Of a DNA stretch of 64,000 nt, positions 46,867 through 58,188 are shown piece after piece. Positions within the stretch are counted from its first letter, which is position 1, and every line of letters starts with the position of its first letter. Where the stretch lies: positions 126,499,999-126,563,998 of the forward strand of contig CM066991.1 of NCBI GenBank assembly GCA_033977485.1, in the 5' to 3' direction. Under the pieces are notes generated by a model. The model was not told where the DNA came from, did no database searches, and saw nothing but the letters and a program-made list of their open reading frames with translations. The position numbers and the translations under genes were made by a program. Origin of the DNA: Hydrangea macrophylla (lineage: Eukaryota > Streptophyta > Magnoliopsida > Cornales > Hydrangeaceae).

Positions 46867-47459
46867 TTGACTTTTTAATGAAGTCATTTGTAATTATAGT
46901 TGAAAAAATTGACTGAACTTGAAATACTTAAGTCAAAATTGATTGAATTCTCATTATTATATTAAATAAAATTTCAAAAGTTGATACGAATGTAATTATT
47001 AGTTGACTTGAATGTAACTATTGTCTAAAAGACAGAATTAGCCTCTAACAAATCAATATGTACTTATGTAGTTGTACACATGTACGAGTGATTATGATAT
47101 ACTAAAGGGATATTATGATATTTGACCATCGATGCAATTACCGTAAAGGACAGAACAAACAGAGAAATACCGAAATTGGAGAAATTGATTTCAAAATTGG
47201 CACGCAAACCCATACATACGCACATTTATATATGTTAGTAGAACTCCAAACATACTAATTTTTAGTACAAATCATTGAAAATTGAAGTAGTAGCTTTGCA
47301 TTGTTTGGCAACTGATTTCATATGTTTTGGACTTTGTTTTCAGGAACATTTTTGCTATACGCTAGATTTTGCGCTCTCACCGTACTTTTTGGGGCAGAAG
47401 TAGTACCAGTAACCAAGGGAAAGACACTTGAAGAAATTCAGGCATCTATCAATTCATAG

Positions 47460-48245
47460 ACATAAGAGGGAGATATGAAAGTAGAATATTACTATTGTAG
47501 GAAAAGAAATGTAAATTTTTGTTTGACTATTGATGTATTCACCATTCTTTAGTAATAAAATTCCAAGATCACAGTGAGAAGTTTTACGTGGATATATTTT
47601 AAAGCCTTTGTTTTGGTTTATGGATTTTGCGGCAGAAAGTAAAAGAAAATATAAATATAAATGAATCTAAATTATGAGGAAAATAGTAACTGACAGTTTT
47701 GTTGAGAGGCCTTCCCTCGTTAAAAAAGTTATGATGCAGCAAAGTATATCTAACACAAAATAAAATAAAATAAAAAACAAAACAAAACAAAAAAACAAAA
47801 CAAAACAAAAGCAATGACAAGTGATAACACAGTAACACACAATCAAGAGATCAATTTATGTGGAAAAGCCTTCCTAAGAAAGGAGAAACCTCCTGGCACT
47901 AAAGAACAATCCACTAGATATGAAAGATGGAGAACAAGAGGTTTCTCAAACTTAAACTTGAGAAAATACAACCAAGGAAAAGTGAGCAAGTATAATGTTT
48001 ACTTCAAGGTCGTACAAAACCTAATTCTTCGAACTCCACCAAAGTCAAAAATACCTTCGAACAACAAATTGAAGAAGAATTGAATTTGAAAATAGTAGAA
48101 TACCAGTCCAGAAATGCTTGAACTCTTTGGAGAGTAGTAGAAGTGTAGAGACAAAGAGGCACATAATCTACCTTTCCTAACACCCCTCTTGTCTTCTAAA
48201 CATGAACTTGCCAAAATGACTTAAGTTGCCTTTATATATATATAT
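47460..48245. repeat. 3' flank of copy B, duplicated with copy A flank
   Basis: Matches 7238-7589 and then 33151-33510. It contains an A-rich (AAAAC)n run (about 47757-47812) not seen in copy A. The uninterrupted arrangement here is the empty-site reference for the 25.6-kb insertion beside copy A. Confidence 0.85.
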
Positions 48246-48613
48246 ATATATATAAGCATAAATGGGCCAAGCACACATGCAAGGGCAAACCCAGAAACTC
48301 TCAATGGGTGGGCTAATATTAAAGTAAAAATTAGTATTTTTTTTTAAACAAAAACTTTCACATAGATAAGATTATATTTAAAAATGATGAAAAGTGAGGC
48401 TAAGGAAAGCCCAGTACTAATAGTTTCCATCCCATTCGTAGTTGGTTGTGCATTCAACCAGTCTCATGGGTGGGGAAAAGATGAAAACCATTCTATGGAC
48501 GACACAAAAACTCTTAGGCTTACGGAGCCAAGATTTGGAGCTTCTATGGAAAGATGAAACCCTCGTAATTTAGCAAAGACTGTGTGCATATATTGATGTG
48601 CATAGATAAGTTG

Positions 48614-48692
<79 letters not shown>
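48614..48692. repeat. Compound microsatellite (TA)n(GA)n(TG)n
   Basis: TA run, then GAGAGAGAGAGAG, then about 20 TG dinucleotides ending at TGTGTGG. Confidence 0.95.
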
Positions 48693-48693
<1 letters not shown>

Positions 48694-48829
48694 AGATGGA
48701 GTCTATCTTTCCTTTAGATTTTTCCCAAACAAGGAGTGGGCTGGATAGGAGGGCTTCACAGAGCAATGGGCTAAAATGCACTCAATAAATAAAATTTCAA
48801 AAGTTTACCCTGGGCTATTGACACGACTA

Positions 48830-50399
48830 AAAAGTTGTGCGCTCTTGTGCAACACCCAAGTGTAGGTGATCGTGCAAGTAATACTAGATAAGTCCAGGTC
48901 GATCCTACAGGGGATGAATATGAAGAATATATACTAAGTTACAACCTAAAGAAAAAGAAAAGAAAAGAAAATTTTAGGAGCGGAAGTATACTATTAAATC
49001 CTAATTAATTAAATTAAACTAAATAATAAACTAAAGTATAAAGAAACATAACTAATGAAATAAATAAATTAAAAGTATTGGAAACACGTGAATCCACATT
49101 GATCCCAACCATCTACCAGGCATAATCATTAATGTTTTATGGAGTTCAATCCTCTTCAGTATTACGTATTTTTCTAAAGGTAAGATTCAATAGCCCTTAC
49201 ATGACTGGGACTACATCATCACAGTTGATTTAAAATACTTAGAAGACGGTTTAAAACAATGGTTACTATTTGCACTCTAAATGGTATTAGCATTCAAAGT
49301 GGTTTTCAAAAGTCATTGAAGAAAATAGCCTTAAGGCTTTAAGTTCTAAAAACTGTTGTGACAAACTGAGGTTATAGGGACAATTTGATGATAGATTTCT
49401 AAAACAGAAAGTCTTCGTCTCAGGAATCAACAGGTTCGATCGATCGAAGCGCTCTCGATCGATTGGACAGTATCATCCTTCAATCGATCGAAATGTCTTC
49501 GATCGCTTGACTATGGCTCTGGTTTGATCGATCGAAATGTCTTCGATTGATCGAGCCCAGGTTTTCTAAAGATTGCATGGCAAAGGCTGGGAATCAATGA
49601 TTCATCACATATTCCCAACGTCTAAACTACGGATACATGAATAAACAAGTGTAGAAATAAACAATCAAATAGAGATAAAAGGAAAGAAAAACCTGAAAAT
49701 AATCTGATCGAAACTTGTAAATAACTTGAATCTTGAGTTTAACAATTGAAAAGAGGAAGAAGAACATCAAAACTAACATAATCTACTCCTAAACCAACCT
49801 AAACTACCCTAAAACTGCTGTTTTTCGTGTTCTAGAGCATCCTCCTTTCGTTTGCCATCAAAACAACTTTTTTATAGGGTTCCTGTAGAGTTTACGCAAC
49901 TTTTGGGAGAAAATAAAGTTCAATCGATTGAACTCTTAATCGATTGAACTCTCCTCAAGCCCTTGAACATCTCTGATTTTTGACAACTCTGCACACCGAT
50001 GGGAGAATGGCCATAACTTTTCACTCGAACCTCGGATTGACCTCCCGTTTGTGGCCACTAGACCGTAACTCAAAGTTCTACATTTCATATTTCTGGGAAA
50101 ATCTTCCAAATCTGAAGTCTTCATTGTCAAAAATGGCGTTTTCTCAGCTGCTTCTGTTGTTCTCTTTACCAGAGTCACTTTTCTTTAGCTTCACTTCATT
50201 GATTTACATTCTAATACCTATAAAACAACGCATAAGCATATGTTTTAGCAATAACACAATAAAAAGAACATTGTTATTAGAATGCACCTAAATGTAGGGA
50301 CATTGGGGATAAAAGTATGCATAAAGGACCATGTAATACACCACGAATATGCACTTTTCACCTCGAATCAGCTATAGCCCAACTTAGTCCGCCCTTGGG
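48830..50399 (-). mobile_element. Decayed LTR-element internal or leader region, non-coding
   Basis: CCCAAGTGTAGGTGATCGTG and GTCGATCCTACAGGGG (48858-48914) resemble a conserved block found in many plant LTR-element leaders. No ORF. A minus-strand primer-binding-like site TGGTATCAGA lies at 50400-50409, implying this is the interior of a minus-strand element with its LTR to the right. Contains palindrome clusters at 49435-49555 and 49920-49947. Confidence 0.5.
49435..49555. promoter_or_regulatory. Six TTCGATCGATCGAA-type palindromes at 19/25-bp spacing
   Basis: 14-bp sites aligned to TTCGATCGATCGAA are centred at 49441.5, 49460.5, 49485.5, 49504.5, 49529.5 and 49548.5, giving distances 19, 25, 19, 25, 19. 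The first is a perfect palindrome; others differ at one to four positions. Intervening bases are only partly conserved. Confidence 0.75.
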
Positions 50400-50412
50400 T
50401 CTGATACCAATA

Positions 50413-50870
50413 TGCAATCACACAGGAGGTAAAACACACAAAGGAGTTATAGGATCGATATATATTACACAGAAGGTAAAACAAACAAAACCTTCATTCA
50501 ACTTCCAAACCTCTGCCTTCAAATGGATGCTCCTCTCTCCTTTTATAGAGCCAAGAAGGATTAACAACCAGTAAATAAGCAAGAGTACAAGAGTACAGAC
50601 ACGAGCGACTATTACATACTATTATACACTGTGTCGCTTTATCAAAAGTAAACGTAAAAGCAAAGGTAAAAGTACAGACAGCAAAAGTAAAAGTACAGAC
50701 AGTAAAAGTAAAAGTACAGACACAAGCAACTATTATACACTGTGTCGCTTTAACAAAAGCAAACATAAAAAGTAAAAGTACAGACACAGACACAGGCGAT
50801 TATTACACGCTGTGTTACACAAAAGTAAACTAATCAGTGTCACTGTCTGATGTATCTGGTTCCCAAGGCG
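50413..50870 (-). repeat. Probable LTR fragment (minus strand) with internal repeats
   Basis: Starts TGCAATCACACAGG three bases from the primer-binding-like site. At 50583-50815 there is a tandem duplication of about 120 bp (GAGCGACTATTA...CACTGTGTCGCTTTA) and three AAAAGTACAGACAG units of about 18 bp. The outer end of the LTR could not be fixed. Confidence 0.5.
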
Positions 50871-51010
50871 TCCTTGTTTTGTTTCTGAGTGGATAGACGA
50901 TCAAATAAACTCGGTACATTAGATGGTCTGGATGAGCTGTGTCCCAACCATATTGATCATGGAAATCTACAAGAATACGGCAAAATAATTAGCAATAGTC
51001 CAAAGGATAC

Positions 51011-53236
51011 TGTCACGCCCCGGAACGGCATAAATAGAGAAAAATAAATTTCCTTTATGGGTCCATAGGAAATGACGGGTGAAGTCACATGATTGTCCAC
51101 ACCACGCAGTACTAAGCAACAAAAGTAATAGTGTAGCAGGAATGAAGTCTAGGTTCTGATCACAACGTAACATAAAGTCAACAAAAGTTACTAACTATTA
51201 CATATCAGAGTCTCGAATCAAAATATAGAGCAGCGGAAGTACAAATGCCAAGGCAACATATGCCTGACTACAAAAAGGTTCTAAAACAGTAAAGACAATT
51301 AACTATAATTCTAGTCCAGTCTTCAGTTGGCATAAGGGTAGTCCTCTGCGTAGTAGTCTTCTTCGGTCTGACCTCCGTCGGGGAAATTCTCCACAGGAAC
51401 TCCATCACTGGCATAGTAGTCTTCTTCTGCAGGCCCTTCACCTGTATAGTCATAACCAGGATGCGCTGGAACGTAGAAATGTCCAGCGGCATAAACGCCG
51501 TCAGCTTAATGAAAGCCGAGTGAGTTAGATACTAACAGGGTATCAACTATTGAAGTTATTACAAGTTATAAGCCGTAACCAAATTAGAATTCTGTAAGGG
51601 TAACTCCTTAACATCAAACCGATTATCCGATTACTAATGTTTTACTCATTATAAGACCGATAACACGTCTAGATAGGGGAGACAGACTCGACAGTAGTTC
51701 AACTCTATAACACACCATTGCTCATCCACCGCTTTTAAGAACATATGCACAGTCCACCGCATGTCATGGATACCACGTTAGTCCATCCCCCGCTTTTAAG
51801 AACATATGCACAGTCCACCGCATGTCAGGGATATAACGCTTTAAACAACAGTACATCATTCTATGCCACGACTTAACGACGTCTACCAGTGATCACGGTC
51901 CACCGCATGTCATAGACACCTTCGTCTGTCTACCGCTTTTAAGAACATATGATTAGATCATCTGGCTATCTTAGGGCAAATGGTCCGGTTCACCGCATGT
52001 CATAGACACCTTCGTCTGTCTACCGCTTTTAAGAACATATGATCGACCAAAGCCCGCCCACGCAAGGTTCCCGAATCTTAGCAAACCTACTTAAGTCCAA
52101 CTCTATTTCCGATACATGACAATCCCAATGTGGCCCGACTACTCTGAATGAAATGAACGTTAACTCCAAAGGATTCACAACTATTCCGTTATCTAACATT
52201 ATAAACATTATCCATTAATCTTGTTATTACTACGATCCTACGCCGCATTAACTCGTTATCATGTCTGTATCACAATAATAAGGCATGCTGGGAAAATACT
52301 GAACAGTAAATAAACAACTAAACAGTTATCACATTATCTAAACAAGTAAAACAGTAAGCTGTAACTGCCAATCGATTGGTATAGATGTCAATCGATTGGT
52401 ATAAAAGCAGTGTCAATCGATTGATCAAAGATTCAATCGATTGGATCACAATCCATGTCAATCGATTGATAAAGTGTCAATCGATTGGAACATGAAAGAT
52501 GTCAATCGATTGATAAAGTGTCAATCGATTGACACTTCGTCTTCTTCACAGAGAAGACTGCCCAGCAACATACAAACGGGAATACATAGTTTCTCTTCCA
52601 TTTCTTCATTCAAAACATGTTCTAACATCAATATCAAGTTACCAAGTGAGTTTAGAACTCACCTTAGACGTTAAGGGTGTGTTTGGGAATGTGTGTTTGA
52701 GCTTTGGAAGCTCTAATGGTGGTCCTCCTCTCTTCCTCTGCTCTCTGTCTTCTCCCTTCTCTTTCTCCTTCTTTCTGGTCTCCTTCTCTTCTCTCCTTTT
52801 CTTTTCTTTCAGTCCATCTGTGTGTGTGTGAATAAACATATGTATATATGTGTGTATATATATATGAGTGTTTATATATATATAAACACACACAAACTCT
52901 CCCTCTCACTCTCTCTGATTTCTGTAAACAGAAATCCGCCCAAAATGGGCTGGTATATATAGAGGGGAAGTGTTCACGTGGCTTCTCCCCAGCCAGAGCA
53001 AAAGAATCTGCCCAGCTGCCTCCAATCGATTGACATAAGTGTCAATCGATTGATACAATCAATCGATTGAGATAAAGTTCAATCGATTGGTATCCAAAAC
53101 AAGTCAATCGATTGGAAAACTTGTCAATCGATTGGTATCCAAATTATACCAAGGGTAAGGCCAAGCTCAAACAAGTATTAAAAGAAATATACAAGGTCTA
53201 GTTATATAATATATTACAAAAATACAGGGTATTACA
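51011..53236 (-). repeat. Chromovirus 2, 3' LTR
   Basis: 2,226 bp. Carries a degenerate repeat block at 51726-52041 built from CCGCTTTTAAGAACATATG and CACCGCATGTCA modules, and 14 copies of CAATCGATTG in two clusters. Differs from the other LTR at five sites I found (near 51069, 51679, 52026, 52837, 52937). Confidence 0.96.
52369..53134. promoter_or_regulatory. Fourteen CAATCGATTG palindromes in chromovirus 2 3' LTR
   Basis: Cluster one starts at 52369, 52389, 52414, 52434, 52459, 52478, 52503 and 52522 (steps 20, 25, 20, 25, 19, 25, 19). Cluster two starts at 53023, 53043, 53060, 53080, 53105 and 53125 (steps 20, 17, 20, 25, 20). All 14 are perfect 10-mers, while the flanking bases vary. 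The same array recurs in the 5' LTR (63110-63886). Confidence 0.8.
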
Positions 53237-53250
53237 TCATCCACCACTCA
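53237..53250 (-). other. Putative polypurine tract of chromovirus 2
   Basis: On the minus strand, TGAGTGGTGGATGA abuts the 3' LTR start. It is purine-rich but interrupted by T, weaker than that of chromovirus 1. Confidence 0.5.
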
Positions 53251-53287
53251 TAAAAGATTTCGTCCCCGAAATCCGAAACGAACAAGG

Positions 53288-56200
53288 TTAAAACAAAAAT
53301 GGAAACTTCTCTCGCATTTCTGACTCCAGCTCCCATGAAGCTTCTCCTTCGTCGTGGTGCTTCCACTGAACCTTCACTAGCGGAATCTCCTTGTTTCTGA
53401 GCTTCTTCACTCCTCGGTCTAGAATACGCACTGGTCCTTCATTGTATGTCACGTTCTCGTTCACCTCGATATCTTCAAAACTGATCTCGTGTGTTGGGTT
53501 ATGGGCACATTTCCTCAACATGCTGATGTGGAAAACGTTGTGCACTCCTGACATCTTCGGCGGCAACGCAAGTCGATAAGCAACCTTCCCAACACGTTCT
53601 AGGATCTCGAACGGTCCTATGAATCGCGGCGATAGCTTGCCTCTTTTCTGTCCGAATCTGACGATACCTCGAACTGGCGAGACTTTAAGTAGTACATGAT
53701 CTCCAACTGCCAACTCTAGATCCTTCCGTCGTTTGTCGGCATAGCTCTTGTGTCTGGATTGTGCTGTCTTCATCTTCTCTCGTACAATCTGGATCTTTTC
53801 GCTGGTTTCTCGAATCATCTCGGGCCCAAGTAGTTGAGTATCTCCGACTTCGGCCCAACACAGCGGCGATCGGCAAGGTCTTCCATACAAAGCTTCAAAC
53901 GGTGCCATCCCTATGCTCGTGTGGTAGCTGTTGTTGTAGGCAAACTCGATCAAAGGTAGATGCGTCTCCCATGAACTCTCGAATTCAATGACACAGGCTC
54001 GCAACATATCTTCCATCACTTGATTGACTCGTTCTGTCTGACCGTCTGTCTGTGGATGAAAGGCTGAACTCAAGTTCAATGAAGTTCCCATTGCTGTCTG
54101 AAGGCTCTTCCAGAATTCTGCGGTAAAGCGTGAATCTCGATCTGAAACTATTGAGACAGGTACACTGTGCAGTCGCACTACTTGCTGTAGATACATCCGA
54201 CTCAATCTTTCAATAGGGTACGTCATGCTGTAGGCGATAAAATGTGCTGACTTGGTGAGTCGATCCACTATTACCCAAATAGCGTCGTGGTTTTGTTGAG
54301 ATTTCGGCAACCCAACCACAAAATCCATGGTGATGTGCTCCCATTTCCATTGGGGAATCGGTAGCGGTTGTAGGAGTCCAGGTGGTTTCTGATGCTCTGC
54401 CTTCACTTGTTTGCAAATAAGACATTGCGATACATACTCGGCCACTTCTCGCTTCATTCCTTCCCACCAGAAGTTTCTCTTCAAGTCCTTATACATCTTG
54501 TTTCCTCCTGGGTGGATAGTCATCCTTGACTTGTGTGCTTCGTCCAGAATGTTCTTCCTGAGTCCATCGTCATTTGGCACACAGAGTCTACCTTTGCATC
54601 TTAGTGCTCCGTCCGTACTAATACTCCATATCTCAGGTTCCTTTGCGGACATCTTGGCAAACCATAACTTTAAATCCTCGTTCGACTGTTGAGCTTCCAA
54701 GATGCGGCTGATGAGAGTCGGTTGTACAATAAGACATCCAAGCTGTTGTCCTTCTCCTGATTCCACTGGTCGAAGGTCGAATTCGACTAACGTCTCCATT
54801 GCTCGCCATTCTCTAATCAAAATCGAAGCAACCAAAAGGCGTGGCCTCCGGCTCAGAGCGTCGGCTACCACATTTGCTTTACCCGGGTGGTATTGCAAAG
54901 AGAAGTCGTAGTCCTTGAGTAGTTCCATCCATCTCCGTTGTCGCATGTTCAACTCCTTCTGAGAGAATAGGTACCTTAAGCTCTTATGATCTGAGAACAA
55001 GTCGAACTTTTCTCCATACAAATAGTGTCTCCAAATCTTCAGGGCGAACACGATTGCGGCTAGTTCTAAGTCGTGCGTCGGATAGTTCTTCTCATGCGGC
55101 TTCAATTGTCTCGATCCGTATGCGATGACCTTCCCCTCTTGCATTAGCACACAACCAAGTCCTTGGTGCGATGCATCACTATAGATTATGAATTGTTCAC
55201 CACTCTTAGGTATCGCAAGTACGGGTGCTGAGGTTAGTCTCTCCTTCAATTCCCGAAATGCATCCTCATGTTTATCGGTCCATTCGTACTTCGTCTCCTT
55301 CCTAGTCAGGCTTGTCAACGGTCCAGCGATTCTAGAGAATCCTTCCACAAATTTCCGGTAATACCCAGCCAATCCAAGAAAACTCCTAACGTCGGTCGCG
55401 TTGGTTGGTCTGTTCCATCTCAAGACTGCATCGATCTTAGATGAGTCTACGAAAATCCCATCCTGTGATATCACATGTCCCAGGAATTTAACTTCCTGGA
55501 GCCAGAATTCACATTTACTGAATTTCGCATATAGACTATTGTCTCTGAGAGTCTGTAGAGCAATTTGTAGATGCTTCTTATGTTCCTCTTCCGTCCTTGA
55601 ATAAATTAGAATGTCGTCAATGAATACTATAATGAATTGATCCAGATAGGGTCTGAATACTCTATTCATTAGGTCCATGAATACTGCCGGGGCATTAGTC
55701 AATCCAAAAGGCATCACTAGAAATTCGTAGTGTCCATATCTCGTCCTGAAGGCAGTTTTCGGTATGTCCTTCGGTTGAACTAGCAATTGATGGTATCCTG
55801 AACGCAAATCAATTTTCGAGAATATCCTTGATCCTTGCAGTTGATCGAACAGGTCGTCTATCCGGGGGAGTGGGTATCTATTCTTGATCGTGACTTTATT
55901 CAGCTCCCTGTAGTCGATACAGAGTCGTAGCTCTCCGTCCTTCTTTTTCACAAATAAAACTGGTGCTCCCCAAGGTGATGTACTCGGGCGAACAAAACCT
56001 AAATCTTCAAGTTCCTGAACTTGCTTCTTCAATTCTAGCATTTCTGTTGGCGCCATCCGATACGGGGTCTTGGAAATCGGCAACGTTCCGGGTCTTAACT
56101 CAATGCAGAAGTCTATCTCTCTCTTCGGCGGAAGTCCTGAGATACTTCGGAACACATCTTCAAAGTCTTGAATAACGGGGATCTGCTTGATAGTAAGCTC

Positions 56201-57793
56201 CGTGCTTGAAGTCTTAATCGTGGCTAGACAGCTCGTGATAAACATGTCGCTCAACGGTTGGCACTGAAATCTGATCTGCGGGCAATCAGGCGTCGAAAAG
56301 ACAATGGTCCGACTAACACAATCCAGGTTAGCGCCATACTTAGTAAGCCAATCCATTCCTAGGATCACGTCGAACTCAGACATTGACAGGACTATCAAGT
56401 CTGCTGGGAGATTCCTATCCTCTAGTGTCAAGGGACAATCCTTGCACACCTTACCTAACTTAACGGATACTCCCAAGGGCGAAATGGCATTAAGGGTCGG
56501 CTCAAGTGCTAGGGGTAACAAACCCAAATCACGTACCATCTTAATAGCTATGAAAGAACGGGCGGCACCGGTATCAAACAAGGCTCTAACTTGACAGTGA
56601 AATAAAATGAGTGTACCTTCCAAGTTCTGTTGTTCCTCTGCATTATACCCTGCAGTGTCAGGAATGATGGCATTCACCCTAACCTGTCCTTGTTGTCCTT
56701 GAGCAGGCGCTCCATAGTAGCCTCCACGTGGTGCTCGACAATCCTTGCTTATGTGACCAGGCTTGTTACAGTTGCGGCAGATGAGGTCATTACGGCGGTT
56801 GGTCTTGGGGGCTGTGCAATACCTTGCAATATGTCCGGGCACTCCACAGTTGAAACATCCATCAGTGTTCTGTCGCTGGGCGACGGGCTGTGCCTGAGGT
56901 GGTCCTCGCTGTTGATTCTATTGTCGAGGAAAATTAGCTTGGGGCTTCCTTGTTCCATCCCATGTGCGCTTGGTTCCCTGATAGTGGTTGGTCTGGGGTT
57001 TCCATCCCTGATTGTTCCTTGATGATTGCGCGGAGAAGTTCCTTGGTTGGAAGGTCCTGGGTAGAGGTCGATTCACTTGTGGTCCTTGTACAGGGTAAGC
57101 ATCCTTTTCCAAACTTGAAGCAAGACGGACAATCCCTTCAAATGACTGGCCCAGATGGCCTATCATCATATGTCGGGGGTATGGGTTGAGTCCTTGGTGA
57201 AATCGCTTGACCTTCTTGGCGGAGGTGTCTATCATATGCGGAGTGAAACGGGAAAGTCGCTCAAATTGTGTAGTATACTCCCTGACTGTCCAGTTTCCTT
57301 GGGTTAGACTCAGGAAATTCCTCTCTTGTTGGTCTCTTTCGTCCTCAGGGAAATACTTCTCGAGAAATCGAGTCTTGAATGCTTCCCAAGGCATTCTCCT
57401 TGTAGCGTCAATCCCAATCGTGGCTCTCTCGGCCTCCCACCAGTCCGCAGCGGAGTAAGTTAGTTGAAATGCGGCTAGACGTCTCTTGTCAAGCTCACTG
57501 CATTCCAGGGCTTCAAAGATTAGCTCCAACTCTCGTATCCATTGCTCTGCTTTCCAGGACTCTGCCATGCCGTCGAACTTTTTGGGTCGCAGGCCACGAA
57601 ATCGTTCCAACAGTTTATCGCCTGTCTGCCTTGGAGGGACAACGTGGTTGTTGCCATTGTCGTTGGTGGCATGATTGTAGGTATCGCCGATGTGCTCCAT
57701 CCGTTGCATGAAAGCTTCGAAGACTCCAGTTGGGTCCATACCCTCAGGAATGAGTGCTCCCAGTCGTGCTTGGTTCCTTGTGGGTCCCACCAT
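53288..57793 (-). pseudogene. Chromovirus 2 Gag-Pol, interrupted by one in-frame UAG
   Basis: Gag capsid is 57793-56921 (291 codons). A TAG at 56920-56918 is followed in the same frame by both CCHC knuckles ([28 protein letters not shown]), protease ([10 protein letters not shown]), reverse transcriptase ([10 protein letters not shown], about 55610-55650), RNase H ([10 protein letters not shown]), integrase ([29 protein letters not shown]) and a chromodomain-like tail ([16 protein letters not shown]) ending at 53288. Ignoring the stop, the frame is 1,501 residues, close to the 1,497 of chromovirus 1. The stop lies before the knuckles, so a normal Gag cannot be made without suppression. CAG to TAG by a single C-to-T change is the simplest origin. 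Confidence 0.93.
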
Positions 57794-58188
57794 AGTGATC
57801 CGTGTGAGGTGTACCTATGAAGGATCTAACGATTAGCTGACAATCTTCTCGGGGAAATGATCATACTAAAATAACGGAAAGCATAACATGAATCAACATC
57901 ACAACCATAACATAATAATGAGATGATAACATAAATAATCAAGAGAAACGATCTGCCATATATATACCCAAAAGATGTACAACGGAGTACACAATAGATC
58001 ATCTGTGTACCGCGTAGTACATGATCCTATACAAGATCTAAACAAAAGAAAGATATACACAAAACCACTACTGGTGGCTACCTATACAAAAAGGCTACGG
58101 TCAATAGCTGTCTATGTAAGCGTCAAAAGTAAGTGGACAACATGTCCTAAAGTCAAACATAAAAGTCTAAGTCCTAAAGGTGCTGGAC

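Larger units (their letters stand above)
39101..47459 (+). pseudogene. ERD6-like sugar transporter copy B, 5'-truncated pseudogene
   Basis: Counterparts of exons 6-18 of copy A lie at 39101-39166, 39264-39339, 39438-39501, 39587-39679, 39788-39800 plus 42661-42728, 42833-42915, 43048-43094, 43185-43247, about 43554-43615, about 43701-43754, 44099-44157, 45113-45227 and 47344-47459. Exons 1-5 are absent; similarity starts in intron 5 near 39040. Damage: 1-bp deletion in exon 8 (CCC to CC), L1 insertion in exon 10, 2-bp deletion in exon 11, donor GT to AT after exon 13, rearranged exon 14, lost acceptor (CAG to CAT) and stop in exon 15, TGATGA in exon 16, TGA in exon 17, PETKG changed to PVTKG. 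Exon 6 differs from copy A at about 4 of 66 sites. Not functional. Confidence 0.95.

Noticed and set aside
47838..48083. 89-codon ORF behind the pseudogene
   Set aside because: It overlaps the duplicated non-coding 3' flank; the same frame is not kept in the copy at 33151-33530.
49980..50574. Small plus-strand ORFs of 85-103 codons
   Set aside because: Lie in decayed LTR-element DNA, no family match, and surrounded by primer-binding and LTR-like sequence.
52369..52531. CRISPR-like array of regularly spaced short repeats
   Set aside because: Repeats are 10-bp palindromes within an LTR of a plant retrotransposon, spacers are 7-15 bp and partly alike, and there are no cas genes; the genome is eukaryotic.
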